64,000 nt of DNA from Halomonas sp. 7T (GTDB taxonomy: Bacteria; Pseudomonadota; Gammaproteobacteria; Pseudomonadales; Halomonadaceae). The notes below the pieces were generated by a model. It was not told the DNA's origin. It made no database searches and was given only the letters and a program-made list of their open reading frames with translations. This document shows positions 1-7,983 of the stretch, one piece after another. Position numbers and translations under genes: made by a program. The stretch is taken from assembly GCF_025643255.1 (NCBI RefSeq), contig NZ_CP087112.1:1054001-1118000 (forward strand), given 5' to 3'. How positions within the stretch are numbered: position 1 is the stretch's first letter; every line of letters starts with the position of its first letter.

Positions 1-603
1 GCCTTTGGGCATTTTGCGTCTCCATAGCGCCATCTGTAGCGCGTCACAGACAAGATCGGCCGTCATACGCTCACTCATTGCCCAACCGACCACTTTACGA
101 GAGTAAAGATCAATGAGCACTGCCAGGTAAAGCCAGCCTTCGCCCGTCGCCAAGTAGGTAATGTCACCCACCCACTTTTGATTAGGAGCTGAGGCCGTGA
201 AGTTTTGTTCTAGTAGATTCGGTGCGACTGGCAGCGAATGCCGTGAGTTCGTGGTGGCCTTGAACTTACGAGCTGCTTTAGCGCGCAGGCCCTGACGCTG
301 TAAGCTGGCAGCCACCGTCTTACGGTTGATCGGCATCCCATCATCTCGCAGGTCTAGCGTTAGTCTCGGGGCGCCTGAGCGGCCCTTGCGTTGGTGATAA
401 GCCTTGGCCACATGCTGATCGATAATGGCTTGCTGGCTGCGTTTTGGGGACGATGCGCCTTCGCGTTGCCGCCAAGCGTAGTAGCCACTCCGAGCGACCC
501 CGACAACATGGCACATACGCTGAATACTGAACGCCTGACGATGACGGTGGATAAAGGCGTACTTCACTTCAGGCTTTTCGCAAAGTACACCGCAGCCTTT
601 TTT
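1..603 (-). CDS. IS3-family transposase OrfB, partial
   Basis: DDE transposase catalytic part of the left IS. The frame is open from the frameshift site to the window edge. A HTH_21-like stretch ([15 protein letters not shown]) is followed by the rve core, with the first catalytic Asp in [10 protein letters not shown] and the second in [13 protein letters not shown]. The third catalytic residue (Glu) lies beyond the window. It is probably made as an OrfAB fusion by -1 slippage at an A-AAA-AAG heptamer (complement of 597-603) within orfA. No internal stop is visible in the part present. Confidence 0.85.
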
Positions 604-866
604 GTGATGGCCAGCTCTTCATTTGCCTCGGCTAGTTGGCGCTTCAAGCGGGCGTTTTCTTCTGCCAACGACCGCTCTCGCTCGGATGTGTCTTGCTGCA
701 GCTGTGCTTTAGATCGCCACTGATAGAGCTGACTCGCGTGTATTCCCAGTTCACGCGCCGCTGCTGCAACGCCAATACGATCAGCAAGCGCTAATGCTTC
801 TTGCCGGTAGCCATCTGAGTAACGGGTATATGATTTTTTCTTCATTGATGTTGTCGATCTTGCCAT
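564..866 (-). CDS. IS3-family transposase OrfA
   Basis: A 100-residue DNA-binding subunit of the left IS. The N-terminal half is the HTH_Tnp_1 helix-turn-helix ([19 protein letters not shown]), followed by a heptad-rich tail (residues about 65-90, [20 protein letters not shown]) that lets OrfA dimerise with OrfAB. A GAGGTG ribosome-binding site precedes the ATG. Its end overlaps the OrfB frame and contains the slippery run. Length and architecture are normal for the family. Confidence 0.9.
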   Translation of the reverse strand: MARSTTSMKKKSYTRYSDGYRQEALALADRIGVAAAARELGIHASQLYQWRSKAQLQQDTSERERSLAEENARLKRQLAEANEELAITKKAAVYFAKSLK

Positions 867-1080
867 GGTTCACCTCATCGTAACGTATGACGTTCTTGAG
901 GTGTCCACCGTTACTGGGCAGGATCAGAAATACCCTCTAATGATAGAGAGATACAAACCTTTTCTTCAGCTTCAGCTTTAGTTTTTATACTTGTCCATGC
1001 TTGCCCTTATGATTGAATTACACTGCGCTTTGCAGTTGGTTTGGATCGTAGCGGATAACCAGTCTAACAACAGCGTCTTG

Positions 1081-2277
1081 TTAATTGTTTGCAACATTTG
1101 GATTTGGTGTTGCTCTATGCAAAAAGAGGGACGTATAGTTTGCAGCATTTAAGCCACCATCATGGACAGTACCTAAATCCTCTGGTGTTACGTCCATCGT
1201 TGGCCAGATTTTATTGTGACCAATAAACTTGTCTAGATCGAGTTTGTTTAATTCTAAAAACAAATAGTCCTCTGTCTCTCCGCGGTTAATGCCAGCAGCC
1301 CAGTATGAGAAGGAACTAGCTATAATGTCCGAGACCTGAATTTGCGAATAATCTTTAGAGCTAGCAAATCTTAATGACTTGCCCTTAAGAGGTAAATTAT
1401 ATTTCCTTCGATCATAGCCAACCTCTACTTCATCTTGTGTCCAGTCCATGAATTGACCAAACAATAATCTCTGTTTTTCGATACTATGAGAATCATCATG
1501 GATGATATGAAAACCTTTCGGATATGCGTTTCCCCATTGAGCGCAATGACTAAATAGTGCAGGTATAGATGGATCTAACGAAAATTTATCAATCCCACTT
1601 AGAGCATCGTCAATACAATGCTTGGTAGCCAGAATAAGATCAATATCCTGCTTAAATTTCTCATCAGATGAAGAGCTTTTTACCCTTTCTACATCGTTAT
1701 AAAATTTACCAATGCTTTCCTGATCTTGTTCTCGAATCATTGTTACAAAAGACTCGTACATAGATTGTACTATGTGTTTATCACAAAATGTCGGTAAGCA
1801 GTAATAAAGCATATTTGAAAGCGCAATATTCCTACCATTTAAGTATAGGTCCTCGCCCATTAAGTGCATCATATGCTCGATTAGAAGGTCGACAATCTTC
1901 GTCGTAATCATGAATTCTTTTAGAAATATATTGATTTTGATATTTTTCACATCAAGCATTCTACTGCTCATTAACCTAATGATGCTATCTTGACCTGATT
2001 TTCGACGACGAAGCTTTTTGAAATGTGCTTCATGAGGAGAATTAGAGTCAATAAGATTGAGAAGCTGTTCAGACTCCTCCTTAGAAAATATACAACTGGC
2101 TAAAGTAAACACAGGTTGATCTATGTCAAGTAGATTGGAACCTGTATTTCCAGATTCATCAAAGTAGATAGTTGGTATCCTTCGCTTCTCTTGCAAAGCA
2201 ATATGTCGTTTTTTATTTTGTATTCGACTTTGCGCCTTTTTTTTTGCATCTCTCTTAGCTTTACTGTTTTTGCTCAT
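1081..2277 (-). CDS. DUF3800 domain protein
   Basis: A 398-residue protein of the DUF3800 family. The family mark is the early Asp-Glu-Ser-Gly motif, here YFDESGNTG at residues 38-46; it is predicted to be part of an RNase H-like acidic site. A second conserved segment near the C-terminus (QIQVSDIIASSFSYW) fits the family's distal Asp. Residues 1-33 are an unusually Lys/Arg-rich tail that could bind nucleic acid. DUF3800 proteins are often found in defence islands and mobile elements, but their biochemical role is not established. The gene stands alone between two insertion sequences, on the minus strand, in AT-rich sequence unlike the chromosomal part of the window. Function beyond the family name is unknown. 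Confidence 0.75.
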   Translation of the reverse strand: MSKNSKAKRDAKKKAQSRIQNKKRHIALQEKRRIPTIYFDESGNTGSNLLDIDQPVFTLASCIFSKEESEQLLNLIDSNSPHEAHFKKLRRRKSGQDSIIRLMSSRMLDVKNIKINIFLKEFMITTKIVDLLIEHMMHLMGEDLYLNGRNIALSNMLYYCLPTFCDKHIVQSMYESFVTMIREQDQESIGKFYNDVERVKSSSSDEKFKQDIDLILATKHCIDDALSGIDKFSLDPSIPALFSHCAQWGNAYPKGFHIIHDDSHSIEKQRLLFGQFMDWTQDEVEVGYDRRKYNLPLKGKSLRFASSKDYSQIQVSDIIASSFSYWAAGINRGETEDYLFLELNKLDLDKFIGHNKIWPTMDVTPEDLGTVHDGGLNAANYTSLFLHRATPNPNVANN

Positions 2278-2696
2278 ACTATTCCCGACATTTTATGACA
2301 TAGTTATATTATTTCATCGACTAGCACTCTAATGCTTGGCGAAATGTCTATGAAGATTGAGTAAATCGATCACGTGGATCAAATACGCGATACGCAAATA
2401 TACGCTGTAAAGGGTTCTCAACTGACTCCTGAGCTGTTGGCATCCCGATGTTCAGCGAAAATCTGTAATACTTTCTTCTTAAACCACCATAGCACCAGAA
2501 AGCTAGTCATACTTACCTTTTTAAGTATTTTTCATTATGAACATTGACGTTTAACGCCTGACAGTGACGAGCTCATCCCAGCGCGTGGTGCCGATGTGCG
2601 AGTGTTGCCAACACTTGATACACCAGGTGCCATTTCCAGACGATGTAGGTTGGAATGATTCCGATGACTATCCTGTAGTTGCTGCTTTCCGGTGCC
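2278..2696. other. 419-bp gap with decayed coding fragments
   Basis: No convincing gene. On the minus strand near 2545-2660 a short frame encodes a hydrophobic segment (VIGIIPTYIVWKWHLVYQ) that stops soon after and is cut by the adjacent IS; it may be the tail of a lost membrane protein. A second minus-strand frame of 30 codons starting near 2508 (MTSFLVLWWFKKKV) follows a purine-rich stretch. Both look like debris. The region also carries the DUF3800 promoter, not resolved. Confidence 0.4.
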
Positions 2697-2733
2697 TGTC
2701 AACATAGTTGGCACATGAAATGACTTCGGCTCG

Positions 2734-3765
2734 TTAAAACCCGGCGGCCTGCGGCACCGGGTCCCGCTCGGGATTGAGGTGTACCACCTCCGGCAGGCTG
2801 AGCTTCCTGATGTCGCCTGCCCACCGCTCAGGGTGGCGCTGCTTCGCGGCCTCAAAGACCTCTCGGCGCTGCATCAGAATATCCTCGGCTTCGCCGCTAT
2901 GGCGCTGGCCTGGGGTGACATAGCGAAGGGCGCTGTGCCGGTGCTCGTGGTTGTACCACTCGACGAATTGCTGGACCCACTCCTGTGCCTCGGACAGGGT
3001 CGCGAAGCCGTCGACGGGAAAACCTGGTCGGTACTTCAGCGTCTTGAAGGCCGACTCGGCGAAGGCGTTGTCGTTACTGACCCTTGGTCGGCTGTACGAC
3101 GGGGTGATGCCCAGGTCATAGAGCTTCTCCAGGAAGGTCGCTGCCTTCATCGGGCTGCCGTTATCTGAGTGCAGAATTAGGGGCTTGTGACGATCCGTGA
3201 GGTGCTCTCGCCAGCAGGCCTTCTGGATCAGCTCGGCGGCCAGCTCGCCGGTCTCGGTTTCATAGACCTCGTGCCCAACGATCTTGCGGCTGAAGACGTC
3301 CATGATCAGGTACAGGTACCACCAAGTACCGCGTGCAGGGCCCGGTAACCAGTTGATATCCCAGCACCAAAGCCGGTTTGGCGCCGTGGCCTGGTGCGTG
3401 GTCGGCGGTCGCTTGCGCTGTGGGGCCTGCTGTCGGCCCCGGTGGTGTTGCTGATCGTACTCATGCAGCACTCGGTACATCGTCGACTCAGAGGCCAGGT
3501 AGCGGCCCTTGTCCGCCTGATCGGCCACGATGAAGGCCGGAGGGCGGCTCCGATACTCCGGAGCGTTGCACAGCGCCACAACAGCCTCTCGTTCCTCGGG
3601 CGACAGCTTGTTGGCCGGCTCCGGGCGGTCGGCGTCGGGGCGGCGATCTGCCGTCACTTCGCCTTCCGCAACCCAGCGGTAATAGGTTCGCACATTGATG
3701 CCCATTACCTGACAGGCCTTGGCCAGCCGAGCACCGTCACGCTGGGCGTCTTGCACCAGAGTCAC
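2734..3765 (-). CDS. IS3-family transposase OrfB
   Basis: DDE transposase, 343 residues. An N-terminal HTH-like part (ACQVMGINVRTYYRW) is followed by HTH_21 and the rve core: first Asp in LWCWDINWLP, second in HSDNGSP, and Glu in the DNAFAESAFKTLK stretch. The reading frame is intact. It lies in the -1 frame relative to orfA, so the active product is probably the OrfAB fusion made at the A-rich heptamer inside orfA. Confidence 0.9.
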   Translation of the reverse strand: MTLVQDAQRDGARLAKACQVMGINVRTYYRWVAEGEVTADRRPDADRPEPANKLSPEEREAVVALCNAPEYRSRPPAFIVADQADKGRYLASESTMYRVLHEYDQQHHRGRQQAPQRKRPPTTHQATAPNRLWCWDINWLPGPARGTWWYLYLIMDVFSRKIVGHEVYETETGELAAELIQKACWREHLTDRHKPLILHSDNGSPMKAATFLEKLYDLGITPSYSRPRVSNDNAFAESAFKTLKYRPGFPVDGFATLSEAQEWVQQFVEWYNHEHRHSALRYVTPGQRHSGEAEDILMQRREVFEAAKQRHPERWAGDIRKLSLPEVVHLNPERDPVPQAAGF

Positions 3766-3791
3766 GATACGCTGGCGATCCGGGAGGCTGG

Positions 3792-4301
3792 TCAGTCGTC
3801 CTCGTCGTTGGTCGTGCCCCAGATCGCCTCGGCTTTTTTTGACAGGGCCAACAGCGCCGCCGTCTCGGCCAGGGCCTTGTCCTTGCGGTGCAGTTCGCGC
3901 TCCAGCTTACGGAGCTGCTTCTGCTCCGCCTTACGCGCCTGTCGAAGCTGCTTGGCCTGCGCTGCCGCATCGTCGTTGGCGTTCATGCAGGCATCCCGCC
4001 AGGCCTCCACCTGCTCGGGGTAGAGCCCACGCTCGCGGCAGTAGGCGCTGACTTCGGCCTCGTTCATTGGAGCTGTCTCCAGGACGATCTGGAACTTCTC
4101 CTGGCTGGTCCACTGATCTGGCTGGGTAGAACGTGATGGCAAAACCTGTCCTCGTGCTCTGGCCTGTTTCCTCCAATTGTAGAGGGTTGTCGCGGTGATG
4201 CCTTCCTGTTCGGCTAATTCCGGGATGGTCATGTTCATGGGCGGCGCCATCTTCTTGAGGATGGCTTCCTTACGCTCTGCGGGGTAACGCACGTTGATCA
4301 C
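3792..4301 (-). CDS. IS3-family transposase OrfA
   Basis: A 169-residue DNA-binding subunit starting at GTG. Residues 1-50 form a helix-turn-helix (IPELAEQEGITATTLYNWRKQ), a second HTH-like module follows (MNEAEVSAYCRERGLYPEQVEAW), and residues about 110-150 are a Lys/Arg/Glu-rich coiled coil (QLRKLERELHRKDKALAET). The codons for Ser-Lys-Lys-Ala near the end contain an A-AAA-AAA run suited to -1 slippage into orfB. It is longer than classic IS3 OrfA because of the doubled DNA-binding part. Confidence 0.88.
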   Translation of the reverse strand: MINVRYPAERKEAILKKMAPPMNMTIPELAEQEGITATTLYNWRKQARARGQVLPSRSTQPDQWTSQEKFQIVLETAPMNEAEVSAYCRERGLYPEQVEAWRDACMNANDDAAAQAKQLRQARKAEQKQLRKLERELHRKDKALAETAALLALSKKAEAIWGTTNDEDD

Positions 4302-4421
4302 CTATCAATCCGTTTGGGTGACAACTATGCTGACAGATAGGGTTTCCTAATACTGATATTTAGACCTATGTTCATTGTGGAAAATAGAGGTAAAAATTTC
4401 ATTTTCACTATATATGGTAGG

Positions 4422-4450
4422 TTGATCTTGTTTTTATCCCTATATATACT
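4422..4450 (+). promoter_or_regulatory. Candidate sigma-70 promoter of the CBASS operon
   Basis: A -35 box TTGATC (4422-4427) and a -10 box TATACT (4445-4450) are separated by 17 bp in very AT-rich sequence, about 80 bp before the start of the CD-NTase gene. It lies between the IS end at 4335 and the operon, so the operon does not depend on the IS for transcription. Seen by consensus only; no start-site data. Confidence 0.55.
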
Positions 4451-4528
4451 CCTCTTATGTCTGGGTGGCTAAGTTTAATATGCTCTTGGAACCACTCTAC
4501 AAAATATTTTCATATGGGAGTGGTGCGC

Positions 4529-5767
4529 ATGACTGTCACAATCACAAAACAGAGTGAAGCTTATTTAGATGCTCTGGCAAAAGCCCTTGAAATTCCTATC
4601 TCACGGTACGAGCAAGCGGAGAAAAGCTATAGGTCTCTTGGAGAGTGGTTTCATAGAGACGACTCTAAAGTGCGCCATTTTGACCCTGATGTATTTGTAC
4701 AGGGCTCCTTTCGGCTGGGTACAGTCATCAAGCCACAGTCCGCTGAAGAAGAATATGATGTCGACTGCGCCTGCAATTTGAATAACCTTGATAAATCGGA
4801 GCTGTCCCAAGCTGATCTGAAAGAACTCCTTGGCCATGAAATCAAGCTTTATCGCAAAAGCAAAGGCATCTCAAAGCAAGTACATGAAGGTCGTCGGTGT
4901 TGGCGGCTGGAATATGCAGACGGCGCGCAATTTCATATGGATATCGTTCCCTGTATTCCAAATGGGCGCGATCAGCGTCGCTTGCTCGAAGATAGGAGAC
5001 TGGACACTCAGTTTGCCGATACAGCGGTTGCGATTACCGATAACGAAGTGACCCCTCAGTACTATCAGATCACCAATGACTGGCCACGCTCCAATCCCAG
5101 GGGGTACTCAGAATGGTTTAAGTTTCGTATGGGCGATGTCTTCAAACGTCGGCGCACACAGGTACTCAACGAGATGCGATCAGGAGGAAATATCACAGCT
5201 AGTATTGAAGATATCCCCACCTATCGCGTCAGAACCCCTCTGCAATCAGCGATCATGATACTAAAGCGCCATAGAGATATCATGTTTACTCAGGATCCAA
5301 CGGATAAGCCAATTTCGATCATTATTTCCACTCTATCAGCACACGCTTATCAAGGTGAAGAGACAATTGGTTATGCGCTACTTTCGATCTTGAGCCGCAT
5401 GCAGGATGCGATTGTTTATGACGGTACGAAATATGTAATAAAGAATCCAACTGATGCCCTAGAAAACTTTGCAGACAAGTGGGAGGCTCATCCTGAGCGG
5501 GCGGACGCATTTTTTGATTGGCTTGAAAAGGCCCGTGAGGATTTTCGTGAGGTTGGACGCCTTGTCGAACACCGGCGGATATCTGGTGTTCTAGCTAATC
5601 GCATTGGGCGCGATCTGACTGATCAGGTAAGTAATAGTATCAATGCTTCGAGCTCTGTAGGGGGCGGCCTCCTGGGGGCTGCAACGGCTGCCTCGACGAT
5701 TTCAATCCCCAAAGTGTCTTTTTCAGACGAACCAAGGAACCCCAAAAAGCCGGATGGTTTCGCATGA
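4529..5767 (+). CDS. CBASS CD-NTase (cGAS/DncV-like cyclic oligonucleotide synthase)
   Basis: A 412-residue nucleotidyltransferase that would make a cyclic oligonucleotide alarm signal on phage infection. The catalytic core is clear: GS at residues 59-60 in VQGSFRLGT, metal-binding Asp77 and Asp79 in EYDVDC, and third Asp138 in FHMDIVPC. The ATG at 4529 is chosen because a GGGAG site lies 8 bases before it; the frame is open further upstream. The C-terminus is a flexible Pro/Lys-rich tail ending in Gly-Phe-Ala, fitting the type II CBASS scheme in which Cap2 charges and conjugates the enzyme's C-terminus. Its stop overlaps the next start (ATGA). The nucleotide product cannot be read from sequence; the SAVED effector downstream suggests a cyclic oligonucleotide that fits that domain. 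Confidence 0.9.
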   Translation: MTVTITKQSEAYLDALAKALEIPISRYEQAEKSYRSLGEWFHRDDSKVRHFDPDVFVQGSFRLGTVIKPQSAEEEYDVDCACNLNNLDKSELSQADLKELLGHEIKLYRKSKGISKQVHEGRRCWRLEYADGAQFHMDIVPCIPNGRDQRRLLEDRRLDTQFADTAVAITDNEVTPQYYQITNDWPRSNPRGYSEWFKFRMGDVFKRRRTQVLNEMRSGGNITASIEDIPTYRVRTPLQSAIMILKRHRDIMFTQDPTDKPISIIISTLSAHAYQGEETIGYALLSILSRMQDAIVYDGTKYVIKNPTDALENFADKWEAHPERADAFFDWLEKAREDFREVGRLVEHRRISGVLANRIGRDLTDQVSNSINASSSVGGGLLGAATAASTISIPKVSFSDEPRNPKKPDGFA

Positions 5768-7485
5768 TCTGGTGGATGACGAGTAACGCAAGGTTATCAT
5801 CTGAGAAGGCCAAAATCGCAGAGCTTGAGGCCACGGTTGATTGGCTACAGGTATTTAGATGGCGAATCAATGTAGATGCTGCCATGTGTGTTGACTTCCA
5901 AGTCATCAACGAAGATGAAGTGTTTATCTTTCAGATGGTCTATCCAAGCGTATTCCCCGATGCGCCACCGATGGTCTACACAAAAGACAGAACACAAATT
6001 TCCTTTCACCAGTACGGCGCAGATGGTGAAATGTGCCTGGAACATCGACCAGATAATTGGCAGCCGTCAGTCACAGGGGCTGACATGATAATTAGCTGTC
6101 AAAAGTTGTTGTTAGAAGAGCGCTCCGCGGAGGGCAAAGTGCTTTTCGCACACTCGGCTCACGTGGCGTCTTTAGGGCGTGATATGCGGTCAAAACACTT
6201 TCGGTTTTTAGTGACCGAGCACGATATAAAAATCCTCAATGCATTGAATGAGCGCGAGCCAACCTCTGTTTTTTTGAGTGAGCGGAGTTCATCGTCTGTA
6301 TATATATCAACGCTTTCTCATGTTGGTGCGAATGAAGAGTCGGCATTGCCTAGTGATTTCGTGTTCCCAGAAGGAAGAGCAAACGATGTGGGATTAGTAG
6401 TTCGGCTAGTCGGAGTCGGTAGTCCTAGTGCAAGTAATGCGGATGAGCTGCGAGCGCTTCTCGAAAGTTTTGAGCTAGTTGATCTGTGTGACTCGCTACT
6501 GAACAGCAACAGCTTTTCGCATCTGCTAATAGGTGACGAAGAGTCTTGGTCATTTTTCTGTATTTTTGGGGAGATTAATGATCGTAAAGTCATTAACTAT
6601 ACAACATTACGGCTTCCGAGCGAAAAACAACGTTTGCCAGACAGTAGCTCTTCTCTTTCTAGTAAGACAGTGGGCCTTGTTGGATGCGGTTCTATCGGAT
6701 CAAAAGTTGCTACTAGCCTTTGCCGGTCTGGTGTAGGCAGTTTCTTCTTTATTGATGAAGATATTTTTTTCCCCGGCAACGTCATTCGCAACGAACTAGA
6801 CCTTAACGATACAGGAGCTCACAAAGCCCACGCCTTGCGTGACCGACTACTCAGAATTAATCCACACATGGACATCAAGGCCTTTCGATTGTCCCTCGGT
6901 GGTCAAGAAAGCGCAAACTCGATGGCTGGAGCCCTCGAGTCACTTGGTGAATGCGATCTCCTGATAGATGCTACAGCTGAACCAAAGGCATTTAATATGA
7001 TCGCCTCTGTATCAACACGCCAAAAAAAACCAATGATTTGGGTGGAGGTATTTGCTGGCGGTATTGGGGGGATCGTTGCTCGCGCTCGACCAGATATAGA
7101 TCCCGTCCCATTGGTGGCACGATCTCAAATTGAGGCCTGGTGCCATGACCAAGATGTGGATTGGATCCGACCAGAAGAGGTAGGTCGTTACGATGGTCGA
7201 GATGGAGAAGGGGCTCCGTTAATTGCAGAAGATGCTGAAATTTCGATTATGGCAGGGCATGCGACTCGATTTGCATCCGATATTTTGGCTCGGCCAGAAG
7301 CCAGTGTTTTTCCTGTATCAGCCTATGTTGTCGGTTTCTCTTCGGAGTGGCTATTCAACGAACCTTTTGATACTCGCCCTATTGACCTCAGGCCCGATGG
7401 GGAATGGGGAGAGAGTGCTGATATGCTGGAGCCAGAAGCATTGGTTCAGCTCTTGAGAGAGCATCTTCCTTCTGAGGAGAGTTAG
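5764..7485 (+). CDS. cap2: CBASS Cap2, E2-E1 ubiquitin-transfer fusion
   Basis: A 573-residue bacterial E2-E1 fusion that attaches the C-terminus of the CD-NTase to target lysines, priming it. The N-terminal E2-like domain (residues about 1-130) carries the candidate catalytic Cys91 in GEMCLEHRP. The C-terminal ThiF/E1 adenylation domain (about 295-540) has the nucleotide loop GLVGCGSIGSKV (residues 304-315), acidic FIDEDIF around 331, and a candidate catalytic Cys460 in IEAWCHDQD. A linker of about 160 residues joins them. It overlaps the CD-NTase gene by four bases and abuts cap3, so translation is probably coupled. Cap2 defines this as a type II CBASS operon. Confidence 0.92.
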   Translation: MIWWMTSNARLSSEKAKIAELEATVDWLQVFRWRINVDAAMCVDFQVINEDEVFIFQMVYPSVFPDAPPMVYTKDRTQISFHQYGADGEMCLEHRPDNWQPSVTGADMIISCQKLLLEERSAEGKVLFAHSAHVASLGRDMRSKHFRFLVTEHDIKILNALNEREPTSVFLSERSSSSVYISTLSHVGANEESALPSDFVFPEGRANDVGLVVRLVGVGSPSASNADELRALLESFELVDLCDSLLNSNSFSHLLIGDEESWSFFCIFGEINDRKVINYTTLRLPSEKQRLPDSSSSLSSKTVGLVGCGSIGSKVATSLCRSGVGSFFFIDEDIFFPGNVIRNELDLNDTGAHKAHALRDRLLRINPHMDIKAFRLSLGGQESANSMAGALESLGECDLLIDATAEPKAFNMIASVSTRQKKPMIWVEVFAGGIGGIVARARPDIDPVPLVARSQIEAWCHDQDVDWIRPEEVGRYDGRDGEGAPLIAEDAEISIMAGHATRFASDILARPEASVFPVSAYVVGFSSEWLFNEPFDTRPIDLRPDGEWGESADMLEPEALVQLLREHLPSEES

Positions 7486-7947
7486 ATGCAAATGCTGCTA
7501 CCAAATGATGTTCTGCATAAAATGCGGCGCCATATGATACGCGCTGGTCGGCGTGAAATTGGCGGAATAATCATGGGCGAAGAGATTGGCGACCAGAAGT
7601 TTAGGATTGTAGATTTTTCTGTCGACTGCAAAAGTGGCTCCCATTCGAATTTTGTTCGTGATGCAGAACAGCATAACCAAGCTCTAGCGAAGTTCTTTGA
7701 AAAAACCGGGGCAGACTATCGCCGATACAACTATCTCGGTGAATGGCACACGCATCCAAGCTATGAAGTGCAGCCCAGTTTGCAGGATCTGAATGCGATG
7801 AAGGGTTTAGTCGACGGTTCAGGAGGTGTTGAGTTTGCAGTCCTTTTAATCGCTCGGTTGAAGTGGTGCTCGCAGCTTGAATTTAGTACAAGCCTTTTCG
7901 TTAGAGATCATGAGCCGACCCCGATAGGCTTGGTCCATGAGAAATGA
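7486..7947 (+). CDS. cap3: CBASS Cap3, JAB/JAMM deconjugating protease
   Basis: A 153-residue metalloprotease expected to remove the CD-NTase from its targets and so restrain the system. The JAMM zinc site is complete: Glu24 in RREIGG, and His88, His90, Ser98 and Asp101 spaced as HxH-x7-S-x2-D. It starts at the base after the cap2 stop codon, so expression is tied to cap2. Length is normal for a stand-alone JAB domain. An alternative general label would be Mov34/MPN/PAD-1 family protein; the context makes Cap3 the safe call. Confidence 0.93.
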   Translation: MQMLLPNDVLHKMRRHMIRAGRREIGGIIMGEEIGDQKFRIVDFSVDCKSGSHSNFVRDAEQHNQALAKFFEKTGADYRRYNYLGEWHTHPSYEVQPSLQDLNAMKGLVDGSGGVEFAVLLIARLKWCSQLEFSTSLFVRDHEPTPIGLVHEK

Positions 7948-7983
7948 ATAGCCAGATATTAATTGGTGGTGAGTGATATATAA

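Larger units (their letters stand above)
1..926 (-). mobile_element. IS3-family insertion sequence, cut by window edge
   Basis: The element reads leftward and runs off the left edge. Its upstream end is the stretch closing at 926, which on the minus strand begins TGATCCTGCCCAGTAACG, with the 5'-TG terminus usual for IS3 elements. It holds an OrfA with an HTH and leucine-zipper-like tail, then an OrfB with the DDE integrase core in the -1 frame. The OrfA protein closely resembles that of the IS3 subgroup proper. The other end and any target duplication are outside the window. Confidence 0.9.
2697..4335 (-). mobile_element. Complete IS3-family element (second)
   Basis: Imperfect inverted repeats bound a 1639-bp element: TGTCAACATAGTTGGCA at 2697 and, on the opposite strand from 4335, TGTCAGCATAGTTGTCA. 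Between them lie orfA and orfB on the minus strand, joined by a -1 slippery A-run. The flanks (GCC on the left, GAT on the right) do not form a target duplication, which suggests a later deletion or rearrangement at one side. The proteins are related to those of the element at 20334-22001 but clearly diverged in DNA sequence, so they are different members of one IS group. Confidence 0.85.

Noticed and set aside
1050..1090. GTCTAAC with TAACAA...TTGTTA, resembling an integron attC core
   Set aside because: No matching second core (GTTRRRY) at a proper distance and no integron integrase; it is better read as a short palindrome at the end of the DUF3800 gene.
2535..2855. 106-codon minus-strand frame
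   Set aside because: It crosses the IS end at 2697 and overlaps orfB in another frame; no ribosome-binding site or family resemblance.
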